Shown here: one piece after another, positions 1-5,263 of the stretch | Position numbering within the stretch: the stretch's first letter is position 1 | Layout of the letters: each line of letters begins with the position of its first letter | Origin: Ruminococcaceae bacterium UBA5408 | GTDB taxonomy: Bacteria; Bacillota; Clostridia; Oscillospirales; Acutalibacteraceae | DNA length: 5,263 nt | Assembly: GCA_002407645.1 (NCBI GenBank) | Contig: DHNU01000064.1 | Span: 12,386 to 17,648 of the forward strand | Direction: 5' to 3' | Translations under genes and position numbers: made by a program | Notes under the pieces: generated by a model | What the model was told of the DNA's origin: nothing | The model's database searches: none | Seen by the model: the letters and a program-made list of their open reading frames with translations, nothing else

Positions 1-3
1 AAA

Positions 4-79
4 TGGTGCCTCCGGGCGGAATCGAACCACCGACACGGGGATTTTCAGTCCCCTGCTCTACCGACTGAGCTACAGAGGC
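4..79 (-). tRNA. tRNA-Phe (anticodon GAA)
   Basis: This tRNA delivers phenylalanine at UUC and UUU codons. Read on the minus strand it folds into a full cloverleaf of 76 bases including an encoded CCA. The acceptor arms GCCTCTG and CGGAGGC pair with one T-G wobble, the anticodon stem is GGGGA/TCCCC, the loop CTGAAAA carries anticodon GAA, and the T arm GGTGG-TTCGATT-CCGCC is standard. The discriminator base is A, as expected for Phe. It is the last tRNA visible in the cluster, four bases after tRNA-Asp, with only three bases left before the window edge, so the cluster may continue beyond it. Confidence 0.97.
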
Positions 80-83
80 AAGT

Positions 84-160
84 TGGCGACTCGGATCGGG
101 ATCGAACCGACGACCTCTAGCGTGACAGGCTAGCGTTCTAACCAGCTGAACTACCGAGCC
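84..160 (-). tRNA. tRNA-Asp (anticodon GTC)
   Basis: This tRNA delivers aspartate at GAC and GAU codons. The minus-strand cloverleaf is 77 bases with an encoded CCA. The acceptor arms GGCTCGG and CCGAGTC pair with one G-T wobble, the anticodon stem is CTAGC/GCTAG, and the loop CTGTCAC carries anticodon GTC. The T arm is GTCGG-TTCGATC-CCGAT and the discriminator is G, the usual identity base for Asp. It is the middle gene of the cluster, five bases from tRNA-Val and four from tRNA-Phe, so all three must be cut from one precursor. Confidence 0.97.
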
Positions 161-165
161 AACTT

Positions 166-242
166 TGGTGGGAACAATAGGACTCGAACCTATGACCCCC
201 TGCTTGTAAGGCAGGTGCTCTAACCAGCTGAGCTATGCTCCC
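166..242 (-). tRNA. tRNA-Val (anticodon TAC)
   Basis: This tRNA delivers valine, with a UAC anticodon that reads GUA and, by wobble, other GUN codons. The minus-strand cloverleaf is 77 bases with an encoded CCA. The acceptor arms GGGAGCA and TGTTCCC pair with one G-T wobble, the anticodon stem is CCTGC/GCAGG, and the loop CTTACAA carries TAC. The T arm is ATAGG-TTCGAGT-CCTAT and the discriminator is A, as expected for Val. It is the first tRNA after the promoter at 285-313, with a leader of about 36 bases. Confidence 0.97.
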
Positions 243-259
243 GAAGTTGTTTTGTTTTT

Positions 260-277
260 GTCGCGGTTATCAGCGAC
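260..277 (-). other. Short hairpin in the tRNA operon leader
   Basis: On the minus strand GTCGC (277-273) and GCGAC (264-260) form a perfect five-base-pair stem with an eight-base loop. It begins almost at the expected transcription start, 6 to 9 bases after the -10 box, and is followed by an unstructured CAAAAACAAAACAA stretch before tRNA-Val. It has no run of U and so is not an intrinsic terminator. It could protect the 5' end of the precursor or keep the leader from pairing with the tRNAs; that role is inference. Confidence 0.4.
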
Positions 278-284
278 GTGTTAT

Positions 285-313
285 ATAATACTATATATTT
301 CCGCAGTTGTCAA
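285..313 (-). promoter_or_regulatory. Near-consensus housekeeping promoter for the tRNA cluster
   Basis: Read on the minus strand there is a perfect -35 box TTGACA (313-308), a spacer of exactly 17 bases and a -10 box TATTAT (290-285), five of six matches to consensus. This fits the vegetative sigma factor (SigA/sigma-70 type). Transcription should start near 277-279 and run through tRNA-Val, tRNA-Asp and tRNA-Phe. The promoter begins only 31 bases after the hslO stop codon. Strong promoters of this kind are usual for stable RNA genes. Confidence 0.88.
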
Positions 314-344
314 CACTAAAATAACATTTTTTTCATTTTTTTTA

Positions 345-1235
345 CTATTTTTTTATTTTAGCCGTTTCGGCAATCCTTTTAAGGTCTGACTTGTTCAGTC
401 TATATGCTTTATTGCAATACTGACACTTGGCTTCAGCAAAGCCTTCTTCATCTGCAAGTGACAGTATCTCTTTCTCCGGTAATGTAGCAATAGCACGCTC
501 TACTCTTTCTTTACTGCAGTTACAGGCATAGCCAATTTTATATTCGTCAAGTATTTCCATTTTAAAGCCTTCTAACGCAGTTTGGCATATTTCCTCTATA
601 CTCATACCTTTTGCCAGCATTGTTGTAACAGGCTCCATTTTATTAACATTCTTTTCAAGTAAATCAATATCAGCTTCTTCTGCGCCGGGTAAAACTTGTA
701 TAAGCAAACCACCTGCAAGAATCTGACGTACATCCGCTTTGTCTACAAGCACACCCAAAGCGCATACTGTAGGTATTTGTTCACTTCTTGTATAGTAATT
801 TGTAATATCCTCTGCAATTTCACCTGAAACCAATTCCACCTTGCCTATATAAGGTTCTCCTTCGCCGAAGTCACGGATAACACCCAAAAGCCCGTTATTA
901 CCGACAGCTCTGCCGACATCGAGTTTACCGTTTGGTTTTAGGGGTAATTCAATTCCCGGATTTGTAACACTCCCCTTACAGTATCCGTTACTGTCTGCAA
1001 TTGCGGTTAAAGAGCCTATAGGTCCACCACCATTAATTTTAAGTGTAATAGTAGCATTCGTTTTTTTCAGCATGGAGCCCATTACAGAAGCTCCTGTAAG
1101 GAGTCTTCCAAGTGCTGCAGTGGCAACAGCACTTGTTTTATGGATCTGTTGTGCTGTTGCTACTAAATAAGTGGAATCTATTCCCGCCGCCATGATTGCG
1201 CCGTTTGATGTAATACATCTAATAATTCTATCCAT
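345..1235 (-). CDS. hslO: Hsp33 redox-regulated molecular chaperone HslO
   Basis: Hsp33 is a cytosolic holdase chaperone. With zinc bound and cysteines reduced it is inactive; under oxidative stress with unfolding, the cysteines form disulfides and it binds unfolding proteins to stop aggregation. The 296 residues match the usual family length of about 290. The N-terminal domain starts DRIIRC and runs through the conserved SAVATAALGRLL segment (35-46) and the GGGPIG turn (69-74). The C-terminal redox switch is intact: a CxC pair at C238/C240 and a CxxC pair at C271/C274, the four zinc ligands. The ATG at 1235 follows an AGGG ribosome-binding site that overlaps the stop codon of the upstream methyltransferase gene, 12 bases away, so the two are co-transcribed with yerC. 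No terminator is visible after the stop codon. The lysine-rich C-terminus (AKIKK) is unremarkable. Confidence 0.96.
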   Translation of the reverse strand: MDRIIRCITSNGAIMAAGIDSTYLVATAQQIHKTSAVATAALGRLLTGASVMGSMLKKTNATITLKINGGGPIGSLTAIADSNGYCKGSVTNPGIELPLKPNGKLDVGRAVGNNGLLGVIRDFGEGEPYIGKVELVSGEIAEDITNYYTRSEQIPTVCALGVLVDKADVRQILAGGLLIQVLPGAEEADIDLLEKNVNKMEPVTTMLAKGMSIEEICQTALEGFKMEILDEYKIGYACNCSKERVERAIATLPEKEILSLADEEGFAEAKCQYCNKAYRLNKSDLKRIAETAKIKK

Positions 1236-1247
1236 TTTTTAATAACC

Positions 1248-1991
1248 CTATTTTACCTTTCTTGCTGCTATGATTATTCTTTCTGTTTCATCTTCTGGCT
1301 TTTCAAAACTTAGGTCGGCAAATGCACCGACAGTTTGAAGTCCTGCTTTTGACAGCAGAGAGATAATTAGTTCAGTATCATATGCACGCTCATAGAAATG
1401 CTCTGTATTCCTATAATAACAGTTTCCTTCTCTGCCAAAAAAGTCAAGCGTGATTCCAACTCGGTTAGTATTTTCTTCATATTGATTTTGCCAAACACAA
1501 TACACATCTTCAGTATCATATACAAAAGTATTACTACTTAATACCTCTTGGTGCTTATAAATTGTATTCATATCAAAGAGAAAATATCCACCGGGGTTTA
1601 AAAAAAGAGATATTCTTTTAAAAGTCTTTAAAATATCAGACTCGCTTGTTAAATGGTTAATACTGTCCAACATACAAATAACCGTATCAACTGTTCCATA
1701 TAAATCTATGTTCTGCATTTTTTGACAAAGAAATAAGATTTGCAATCCTTCTTCTGCCGCTTTTTGCTGAGCAACGGACAGCATTGAACTTGAGCCATCT
1801 ATGCCGTAGACATCTATACCGCGCTTTGCAAGTTCAATTGTAAGGCTTCCTGTACCACATGCAAGGTCAAGTGTTAAACCTGCATTATGATTTAATTTTT
1901 TCAAAAGCTGCAAAACATATTCAGTTCTTTCAGGATAATTTACATTTAATGTAAGGCTGTCATAGTAATTTGCGAATGATGAATAACTCAT
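1248..1991 (-). CDS. Class I SAM-dependent methyltransferase, substrate unknown
   Basis: This is a predicted cytosolic methyltransferase using S-adenosylmethionine; the substrate cannot be told from sequence. The N-terminus (FANYYDSLT, 6-14) is typical of small class I methyltransferases. Motif I, the SAM-binding glycine loop, is LDLACGTGSL (41-50). The acidic residue that binds the SAM ribose is D65 in VYGIDGS, the post-motif region is DTVICMLDSINHL (102-114), and LNPGGYFLFD (131-140) marks the next core strand. The length of 247 residues and overall layout recall uncharacterised firmicute proteins such as B. subtilis YqeM, a comparison from memory. There is no membrane segment or extra domain. 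Its ATG overlaps the yerC TGA in an ATGA junction and has only a weak ribosome-binding site (GGGA), so its translation is probably coupled to yerC. hslO follows after 12 bases. The family call is secure, the function is not. Confidence 0.9.
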   Translation of the reverse strand: MSYSSFANYYDSLTLNVNYPERTEYVLQLLKKLNHNAGLTLDLACGTGSLTIELAKRGIDVYGIDGSSSMLSVAQQKAAEEGLQILFLCQKMQNIDLYGTVDTVICMLDSINHLTSESDILKTFKRISLFLNPGGYFLFDMNTIYKHQEVLSSNTFVYDTEDVYCVWQNQYEENTNRVGITLDFFGREGNCYYRNTEHFYERAYDTELIISLLSKAGLQTVGAFADLSFEKPEDETERIIIAARKVK

Positions 1992-2314
1992 TTATCTTTT
2001 TTCCCGTTAGCATTTTTTTCTTTCGTTTTTTTATCAAGTCTATTAAAAACAAGTTCATATCCGTCACAGCCATAATTTAAAGAACGGTTTACACGGCTTA
2101 TTGTAGCGGTTGAGGCTCCCGTTTGTGCTACTATGTCACTGTATACCTGCTTTGTGCTGAGCATATGCGCAACAGTAAGCCTTTGTGACATAGCCTTTAT
2201 TTCCTGAACTGTACATAAGTCTTCAAAAAAATTATAACATTCATCAATATTTTTTAAGGAAAGTACCGCCTTAAATAGGAAATCAACGCTGTCATCCTTA
2301 ATTTTTGAATTCAA
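1988..2314 (-). CDS. yerC: YerC/YecD family TrpR-related DNA-binding protein
   Basis: This small, probably dimeric, helix-turn-helix protein belongs to the TrpR-like superfamily. It shows the family hallmarks: an N-terminal helical part ending DLCTVQEIKAMSQRL (32-46), then a helix-turn-helix at about 56-79 (VYSDIVAQTGASTATISR), where TrpR family members contact the operator, and NRSLNYGCDGY (76-86). The target and any ligand are unknown; it should not be assumed to sense tryptophan. Length 108 residues, with a lysine-rich tail of about 15 residues. The start is TTG: an in-frame TGA lies only two codons upstream, and GAGGAG stands nine bases before it, so no longer start is possible. It is the first gene of a unit with the methyltransferase (ATGA overlap) and hslO. 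Its own promoter region has an inverted repeat, which may mean autoregulation. Confidence 0.92.
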   Translation of the reverse strand: MNSKIKDDSVDFLFKAVLSLKNIDECYNFFEDLCTVQEIKAMSQRLTVAHMLSTKQVYSDIVAQTGASTATISRVNRSLNYGCDGYELVFNRLDKKTKEKNANGKKDK

Positions 2315-2323
2315 ATAATCTCA

Positions 2324-2329
2324 CTCCTC
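2324..2329 (-). promoter_or_regulatory. Shine-Dalgarno site fixing the yerC TTG start
   Basis: GAGGAG on the minus strand lies nine bases before TTG at 2314-2312. The nearby ATG at 2331-2329 is in another frame and reaches a stop after six codons, so the TTG is the real start. Confidence 0.85.
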
Positions 2330-2348
2330 ATTGATTTAATAAGATAAA

Positions 2349-2377
2349 ATTTTAGCACATAAAAGTGTAAAAGTAAA
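2349..2377 (-). promoter_or_regulatory. Promoter of the yerC-methyltransferase-hslO unit
   Basis: On the minus strand there is a -35 box TTTACT (2377-2372, four of six matches to TTGACA), a 17-base spacer, and a -10 box TAAAAT (2354-2349, five of six) preceded by TGC, giving an extended -10 element. The extended -10 makes up for the weak -35. Transcription should start near 2341-2343, leaving a leader of about 28 bases before the yerC TTG. It lies in the 87-base spacer between lysA and yerC, the natural boundary between two transcription units. Confidence 0.7.
2350..2372. repeat. Imperfect inverted repeat over the yerC -10 box
   Basis: Plus strand: TTTTA-g-CAC (2350-2358), six-base centre, then GTG-TAAAA (2365-2372). 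The arms match over eight bases, with one extra base (2355) in one arm. It covers the -10 box and most of the spacer, a classic place for a repressor to block RNA polymerase. As RNA it could only form a weak AT-rich hairpin, so a terminator role for lysA is less likely but not excluded. In AT-rich DNA such repeats also arise by chance. Confidence 0.4.
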
Positions 2378-2401
2378 GCTGTTATTAATATGTTTTACGA
2401 A

Positions 2402-3700
2402 TTAAATATCGTTTCTAATTAAATCTTCATAAGTCTCCCGCTTAACGATTACTCTTGACTCATTACCATTTACCATCACAACTGCCGGACGAGTAATACG
2501 ATTATAATTTGATGACATAGAATAATTATATGCACCGGTTGAAAGTACCGCCATAACATCCCCGACTTCCGGTTTTTGAATATATGTATTTTCTTGTATT
2601 AAATCTCCGCTTTCGCAACATTTTCCTGCAATTGTTACCTTTTCATCAGCAGCAAGTGCTGCTTTATTTGCAATTAAAGCTGTATAGCTTGATTTATAAA
2701 GTGCATAACGAGGGTTATCACACATACCACCATCAACGGAAACATATGTGCGAACATTTGGAATATTCTTAATTGCTCCTATTTTGTAAAGAGTAATGCC
2801 CGCTTCACCAACAATTGAGCGACCCGGTTCAATGTAAATATACGGTACATTAAGTCCATATTTTTTACAGCTTATATTAACTGCTTCAGAAACAAGTTCC
2901 ATATATTTATCGTATGGGACAGGAGCATCATCTTCAACATATTTAATGCCAAAACCTCCTCCGAGGTTAAGCTCTTTTATTTCAAGACCTGTTTCATCTT
3001 TAATTTGTTTAATAAAGCCCAGCATTACTTTTGCAGCTTCAACGAAAGGCTGTATATCAAATATTTGTGAACCGATATGGCAGTGCAGCCCTTTTAAATT
3101 AACATTGCTGTATTTAACAGCGACTTTTACTGCTTCCATTGCTTCACCGGTTTCCAATGCAAATCCAAACTTAGAATCGATTTGGCCGGTGCGGATAAAC
3201 TGATGAGTATGTGCATCTATACCCGGTTTAATTCTCAAAGTAATATCAGCGGTTTTGTTCATTTCCTTGGCTTTTGCTTCAATTGTTTCGAGTTCTGTTA
3301 AATTATCTACAATGATATGACCAACACCCGATTTTAAAGCAAAAGTAATTTCTTCAACCGTCTTATTGTTTCCGTGAAAATGAATTTTCTTCGGAGGGAA
3401 GCCTGCATTTAAAGCTGTGTACAATTCACCGCCGGACACAACATCCAGACCCATTTTTTCTTCATTTACTATACGGCATATTTCTTTGCAGCTAAAAGCC
3501 TTACTGGCAAAAAGCGGCATTCCATTTCCATTATAATATTTATCTATTGAAGAACGATACATTTCGCAAGTTTTTCTGATTTTGTTTTCATCCATTACGT
3601 AGAGAGGAGTTCCATATTTTTCTGCAAGTTCTACAGTGTCACAATCTCCTATAGATAGATGCCCTTTTGTGTTTATTTTTAAACAATCCGAATTTATCAA
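2402..3700 (-). CDS. lysA: Diaminopimelate decarboxylase
   Basis: LysA is a PLP enzyme that decarboxylates meso-diaminopimelate to L-lysine, the last step of lysine synthesis, in competition with peptidoglycan for diaminopimelate. From the TTG at 3700 it has 432 residues, normal for the family. It is a fold-type III enzyme: an N-terminal PLP barrel with the Schiff-base lysine in FASKAFSC (K67), HCHIGSQ (206-212), the phosphate-binding GGGFGIKY (247-254) and EPGRS (291-295), then the C-terminal beta domain with CESGD (362-366), whose cysteine works across the dimer interface, and YNYSMSSNYN (391-400). An open frame extends to a TTG at 3742, which would overlap ysxC, but GGAG lies eight bases before the TTG at 3700 and the family-like GHLSIGDCDTVELAEKYGTPLYV begins soon after it. 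The gene starts 19 bases after the ysxC stop, so it is probably read from the lon-ysxC transcript. No T-box or lysine riboswitch is visible. Confidence 0.96.
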   Translation of the reverse strand: MINSDCLKINTKGHLSIGDCDTVELAEKYGTPLYVMDENKIRKTCEMYRSSIDKYYNGNGMPLFASKAFSCKEICRIVNEEKMGLDVVSGGELYTALNAGFPPKKIHFHGNNKTVEEITFALKSGVGHIIVDNLTELETIEAKAKEMNKTADITLRIKPGIDAHTHQFIRTGQIDSKFGFALETGEAMEAVKVAVKYSNVNLKGLHCHIGSQIFDIQPFVEAAKVMLGFIKQIKDETGLEIKELNLGGGFGIKYVEDDAPVPYDKYMELVSEAVNISCKKYGLNVPYIYIEPGRSIVGEAGITLYKIGAIKNIPNVRTYVSVDGGMCDNPRYALYKSSYTALIANKAALAADEKVTIAGKCCESGDLIQENTYIQKPEVGDVMAVLSTGAYNYSMSSNYNRITRPAVVMVNGNESRVIVKRETYEDLIRNDI

Positions 3701-3708
3701 TATTATCA

Positions 3709-3712
3709 CTCC
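3709..3712 (-). promoter_or_regulatory. Shine-Dalgarno site fixing the lysA start
   Basis: GGAG on the minus strand lies eight bases before TTG at 3700-3698, in the short gap after the ysxC stop codon. The alternative starts, TTG at 3742 and GTG at 3709, lack a comparable site at the right distance. Confidence 0.7.
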
Positions 3713-3719
3713 GTAAACT

Positions 3720-4304
3720 TTATTTATTGCATTGAATTTCAATTATGTTCTTCAATTTTTCTACACCTTCACCGTTAACTACGGAAAATGGTATTAAATT
3801 TTGTTCATCGATACCGTTGAAGCTTTTATAAAGCGAATTTAATCTAATACTTCGTTGGGTTTTGTTTAATTTATCACTTTTTGTCGCCACAATTAAAAAA
3901 CTCAAGCCGGAATTCAATAGAAAATTTATCATTTGCAAATCATCTTCTGTAGGCGCGTGCCTTATATCAATTATTTGAATTACAAGTTTTATATTTCGGT
4001 TAGTGCTAAAATAGCCCTCAACAAGTTCAGCCCAGCGAAGTTTTTCCGACTGGGCTACCTTTGCATATCCATATCCAGGCAAGTCAACAAAACGACAGTC
4101 TATTATATTATAAAAGTTTATTGTTCCCGTTTTCCCCGGTTTAGAACTAATTCTTGCAAGTGATTTTCTATTTATGAGCTTATTAATTAATGATGACTTT
4201 CCCACATTTGATTTGCCGGAAAAAACAATTTCAGGCATTGTTGGTTCCGGCAGTTGATCCAATCTTCCTGCAGCAAATTCAAAACTGGCATTTTCTATCT
4301 TCAT
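3720..4304 (-). CDS. ysxC: Ribosome biogenesis GTPase YsxC (YihA/EngB)
   Basis: This Era/Obg-type (TRAFAC class) GTPase helps late assembly of the 50S ribosomal subunit and is essential in several bacteria, including B. subtilis. At 194 residues it is a single-domain protein of normal length. All nucleotide-binding motifs are present: G1 GKSNVGKSS (30-38, P-loop K36), the G2 region KPGKTGTINFY (55-65), G3 DLPGYGYA (74-81), G4 TKSD (141-144, guanine specificity) and a G5-like FSVV (173-176). RHAPTEDD (115-122) is also characteristic of the family. The ATG at 4304 follows AAGGGG by seven bases, and that site overlaps the lon stop codon. The lon-ysxC order is known from B. subtilis and relatives, which supports the call and co-transcription. 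Confidence 0.97.
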   Translation of the reverse strand: MKIENASFEFAAGRLDQLPEPTMPEIVFSGKSNVGKSSLINKLINRKSLARISSKPGKTGTINFYNIIDCRFVDLPGYGYAKVAQSEKLRWAELVEGYFSTNRNIKLVIQIIDIRHAPTEDDLQMINFLLNSGLSFLIVATKSDKLNKTQRSIRLNSLYKSFNGIDEQNLIPFSVVNGEGVEKLKNIIEIQCNK

Positions 4305-4315
4305 TCATATTCCCC

Positions 4316-5263
4316 TTACTGCGGCAGTCCGGGTGATAACATATCCGGCTTATTTTGAGGTATCATTGAAGTAGATGTAGCTTCCTTAATTTCTTTTCTT
4401 GGCTTAGGCATACTTATTAAAGCCGCTTTGAGGACCTCATCAACTCGTTCCACCGGCAGAAAATGAAGAGTGTCTTTTACTATATTATCAATTTCCTGTA
4501 AGTCCGATACATTGTCCGCAGGTATTATAACTGTCTTAATACCCGACTTATAGGCTGCCATTGTTTTTTCTTTTAATCCTCCTATTGGTAGGACTCTGCC
4601 AAGCAAAGTTATTTCTCCTGTCATGGCAACATCATGTTTAATAGGAATATTAGTTAATGCAGAAGTAATGGCAGTTGCCATTGCAGTACCTGCAGACGGT
4701 CCGTCTTTTGGAATAGCTCCTTCGGGTGCATGAATATGAATATCATATTTTTTATAAAAATCATGGCTTATACCAAGCCAAGATGCTCTGGAACGAATAC
4801 AGCTTATAGCTGTTCTTGCTGATTCTTTCATTACATCGCCAAGTGAACCTGTAAGTTCTATTTTCCCGGTTCCTTCCATAACGGCAACTTCAATTGGTAA
4901 GAGTACGCCCCCGACGCTGGTCCATGCAAGACCATTAACAAGTCCTACTATGTCATTCTTTAAGATTTCTTCTTTTTTAAACTTTTTAGGTCCTAAAATG
5001 TCTTCCAGATTATTTTCGCGTACAGAAATTTTTTTACTTTCATCCTCAACAATTTTTTTTGCACATTTCCTGCAGATTGCTGCAATTTGACGTTCCAAAT
5101 TTCTAACTCCTGCTTCTTTTGTGTATCCGTCAATTAATTCATGAATTGCAGATGGAGTAATACTTAACATTTTTGCATTCATGCCATGCTTTTTAAGCTG
5201 TTTTGGTATTAAATGCTTTTTTGCTATATTAAATTTTTCTTCATGTGTATAGCTTCCAAGAGT
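4316..5263 (-). CDS. lon: ATP-dependent protease Lon, C-terminal part (cut by window edge)
   Basis: Lon is a cytosolic hexameric AAA+ serine protease that unfolds and degrades damaged and regulatory proteins. Only the last 315 residues are in the window. The frame is open to the right edge, and the residues before the internal Met at 5182 are Lon-like ([15 protein letters not shown]), so that Met is not the start. The fragment covers the end of the AAA+ module with the helical lid and its sensor-2 motif GVRNLER (arginine at fragment residue 54), then the complete protease domain. The catalytic serine is in PKDGPSAG (residue 190, codon 4694-4696) and the catalytic lysine in GGLKEK (residue 233, codon 4565-4567), 43 residues apart as in E. 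coli Lon. A tail of about 30 residues rich in proline, lysine and serine follows the protease domain. ysxC begins 11 bases after the stop. LonA versus LonB cannot be fully settled because the N-terminal domain is missing, but the ysxC neighbour favours LonA. Confidence 0.95.
   Translation of the reverse strand, partial: TLGSYTHEEKFNIAKKHLIPKQLKKHGMNAKMLSITPSAIHELIDGYTKEAGVRNLERQIAAICRKCAKKIVEDESKKISVRENNLEDILGPKKFKKEEILKNDIVGLVNGLAWTSVGGVLLPIEVAVMEGTGKIELTGSLGDVMKESARTAISCIRSRASWLGISHDFYKKYDIHIHAPEGAIPKDGPSAGTAMATAITSALTNIPIKHDVAMTGEITLLGRVLPIGGLKEKTMAAYKSGIKTVIIPADNVSDLQEIDNIVKDTLHFLPVERVDEVLKAALISMPKPRKEIKEATSTSMIPQNKPDMLSPGLPQ

Noticed and set aside
1..242. tRNA cluster as an integration site with a mobile element
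   Set aside because: All three tRNAs are complete, and no integrase, attachment repeat or foreign-looking DNA is visible nearby.
314..344. T-rich stretch after hslO as an intrinsic terminator
   Set aside because: The T runs are on the plus strand, so the hslO transcript would carry A runs, and there is no stable stem before them.
2314..2331. ATG at 2331-2329 as an alternative yerC start
   Set aside because: It is out of frame with yerC and meets TGA after six codons; it overlaps the Shine-Dalgarno site.
2350..2401. Intrinsic terminator for lysA
   Set aside because: The only dyad is AT-rich with a bulge and is followed by an interrupted U stretch; it overlaps a convincing promoter. Not strong enough to call.
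2584..2772. Plus-strand open frame of 62 codons
   Set aside because: It lies wholly inside lysA on the opposite strand, is low in complexity, has no recognisable domain and looks like a shadow frame.
2946..3203. Plus-strand open frame of 85 codons
   Set aside because: It is fully antisense to the conserved barrel of lysA, with no domain or neighbouring gene on that strand.
3701..3742. T-box or lysine riboswitch before lysA
   Set aside because: The space between ysxC and lysA is 19 bases, far too short for either, and the sequence upstream is coding.
3933..4163. Plus-strand open frame of 76 codons
   Set aside because: It is antisense to the conserved G motifs of ysxC; the protein constraint there explains the open frame.

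Overview
The window is an AT-rich chromosomal segment with every gene on the minus strand, so transcription runs from high to low coordinates. Gene content (a Lon/YsxC pair, a YerC/YecD-type TrpR-related regulator, HslO, and tRNAs with encoded CCA), AT-rich spacers, strong Shine-Dalgarno sites and TTG start codons point to a low-GC Gram-positive, most likely a member of the Clostridia. That placement is inferred from style and gene content, not from a database match.

In transcription order: (1) the C-terminal part of the ATP-dependent protease Lon, cut by the right window edge; (2) the ribosome-assembly GTPase YsxC/EngB; (3) lysA, diaminopimelate decarboxylase, the last step of lysine synthesis. 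These three are tightly spaced and probably share a transcript that starts outside the window. After an 87-base spacer with a good promoter comes a second unit: (4) yerC, a small TrpR-related DNA-binding protein; (5) a class I SAM-dependent methyltransferase overlapping it by an ATGA junction; (6) hslO, the redox-regulated chaperone Hsp33. Just beyond hslO, a near-consensus promoter drives a tRNA cluster, tRNA-Val(UAC), tRNA-Asp(GUC), tRNA-Phe(GAA), which reaches the left edge.

The theme is housekeeping: protein quality control (Lon, Hsp33), ribosome assembly (YsxC), lysine and peptidoglycan precursor metabolism (LysA) and translation (tRNAs). I found no mobile element, CRISPR array, defence system, toxin-antitoxin pair, riboswitch or clear intrinsic terminator. 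I do not think the window holds an undescribed system. The points most worth a second look are an imperfect inverted repeat over the yerC promoter that could be an operator, the unexplained methyltransferase between the regulator and Hsp33, and the lysA start codon.
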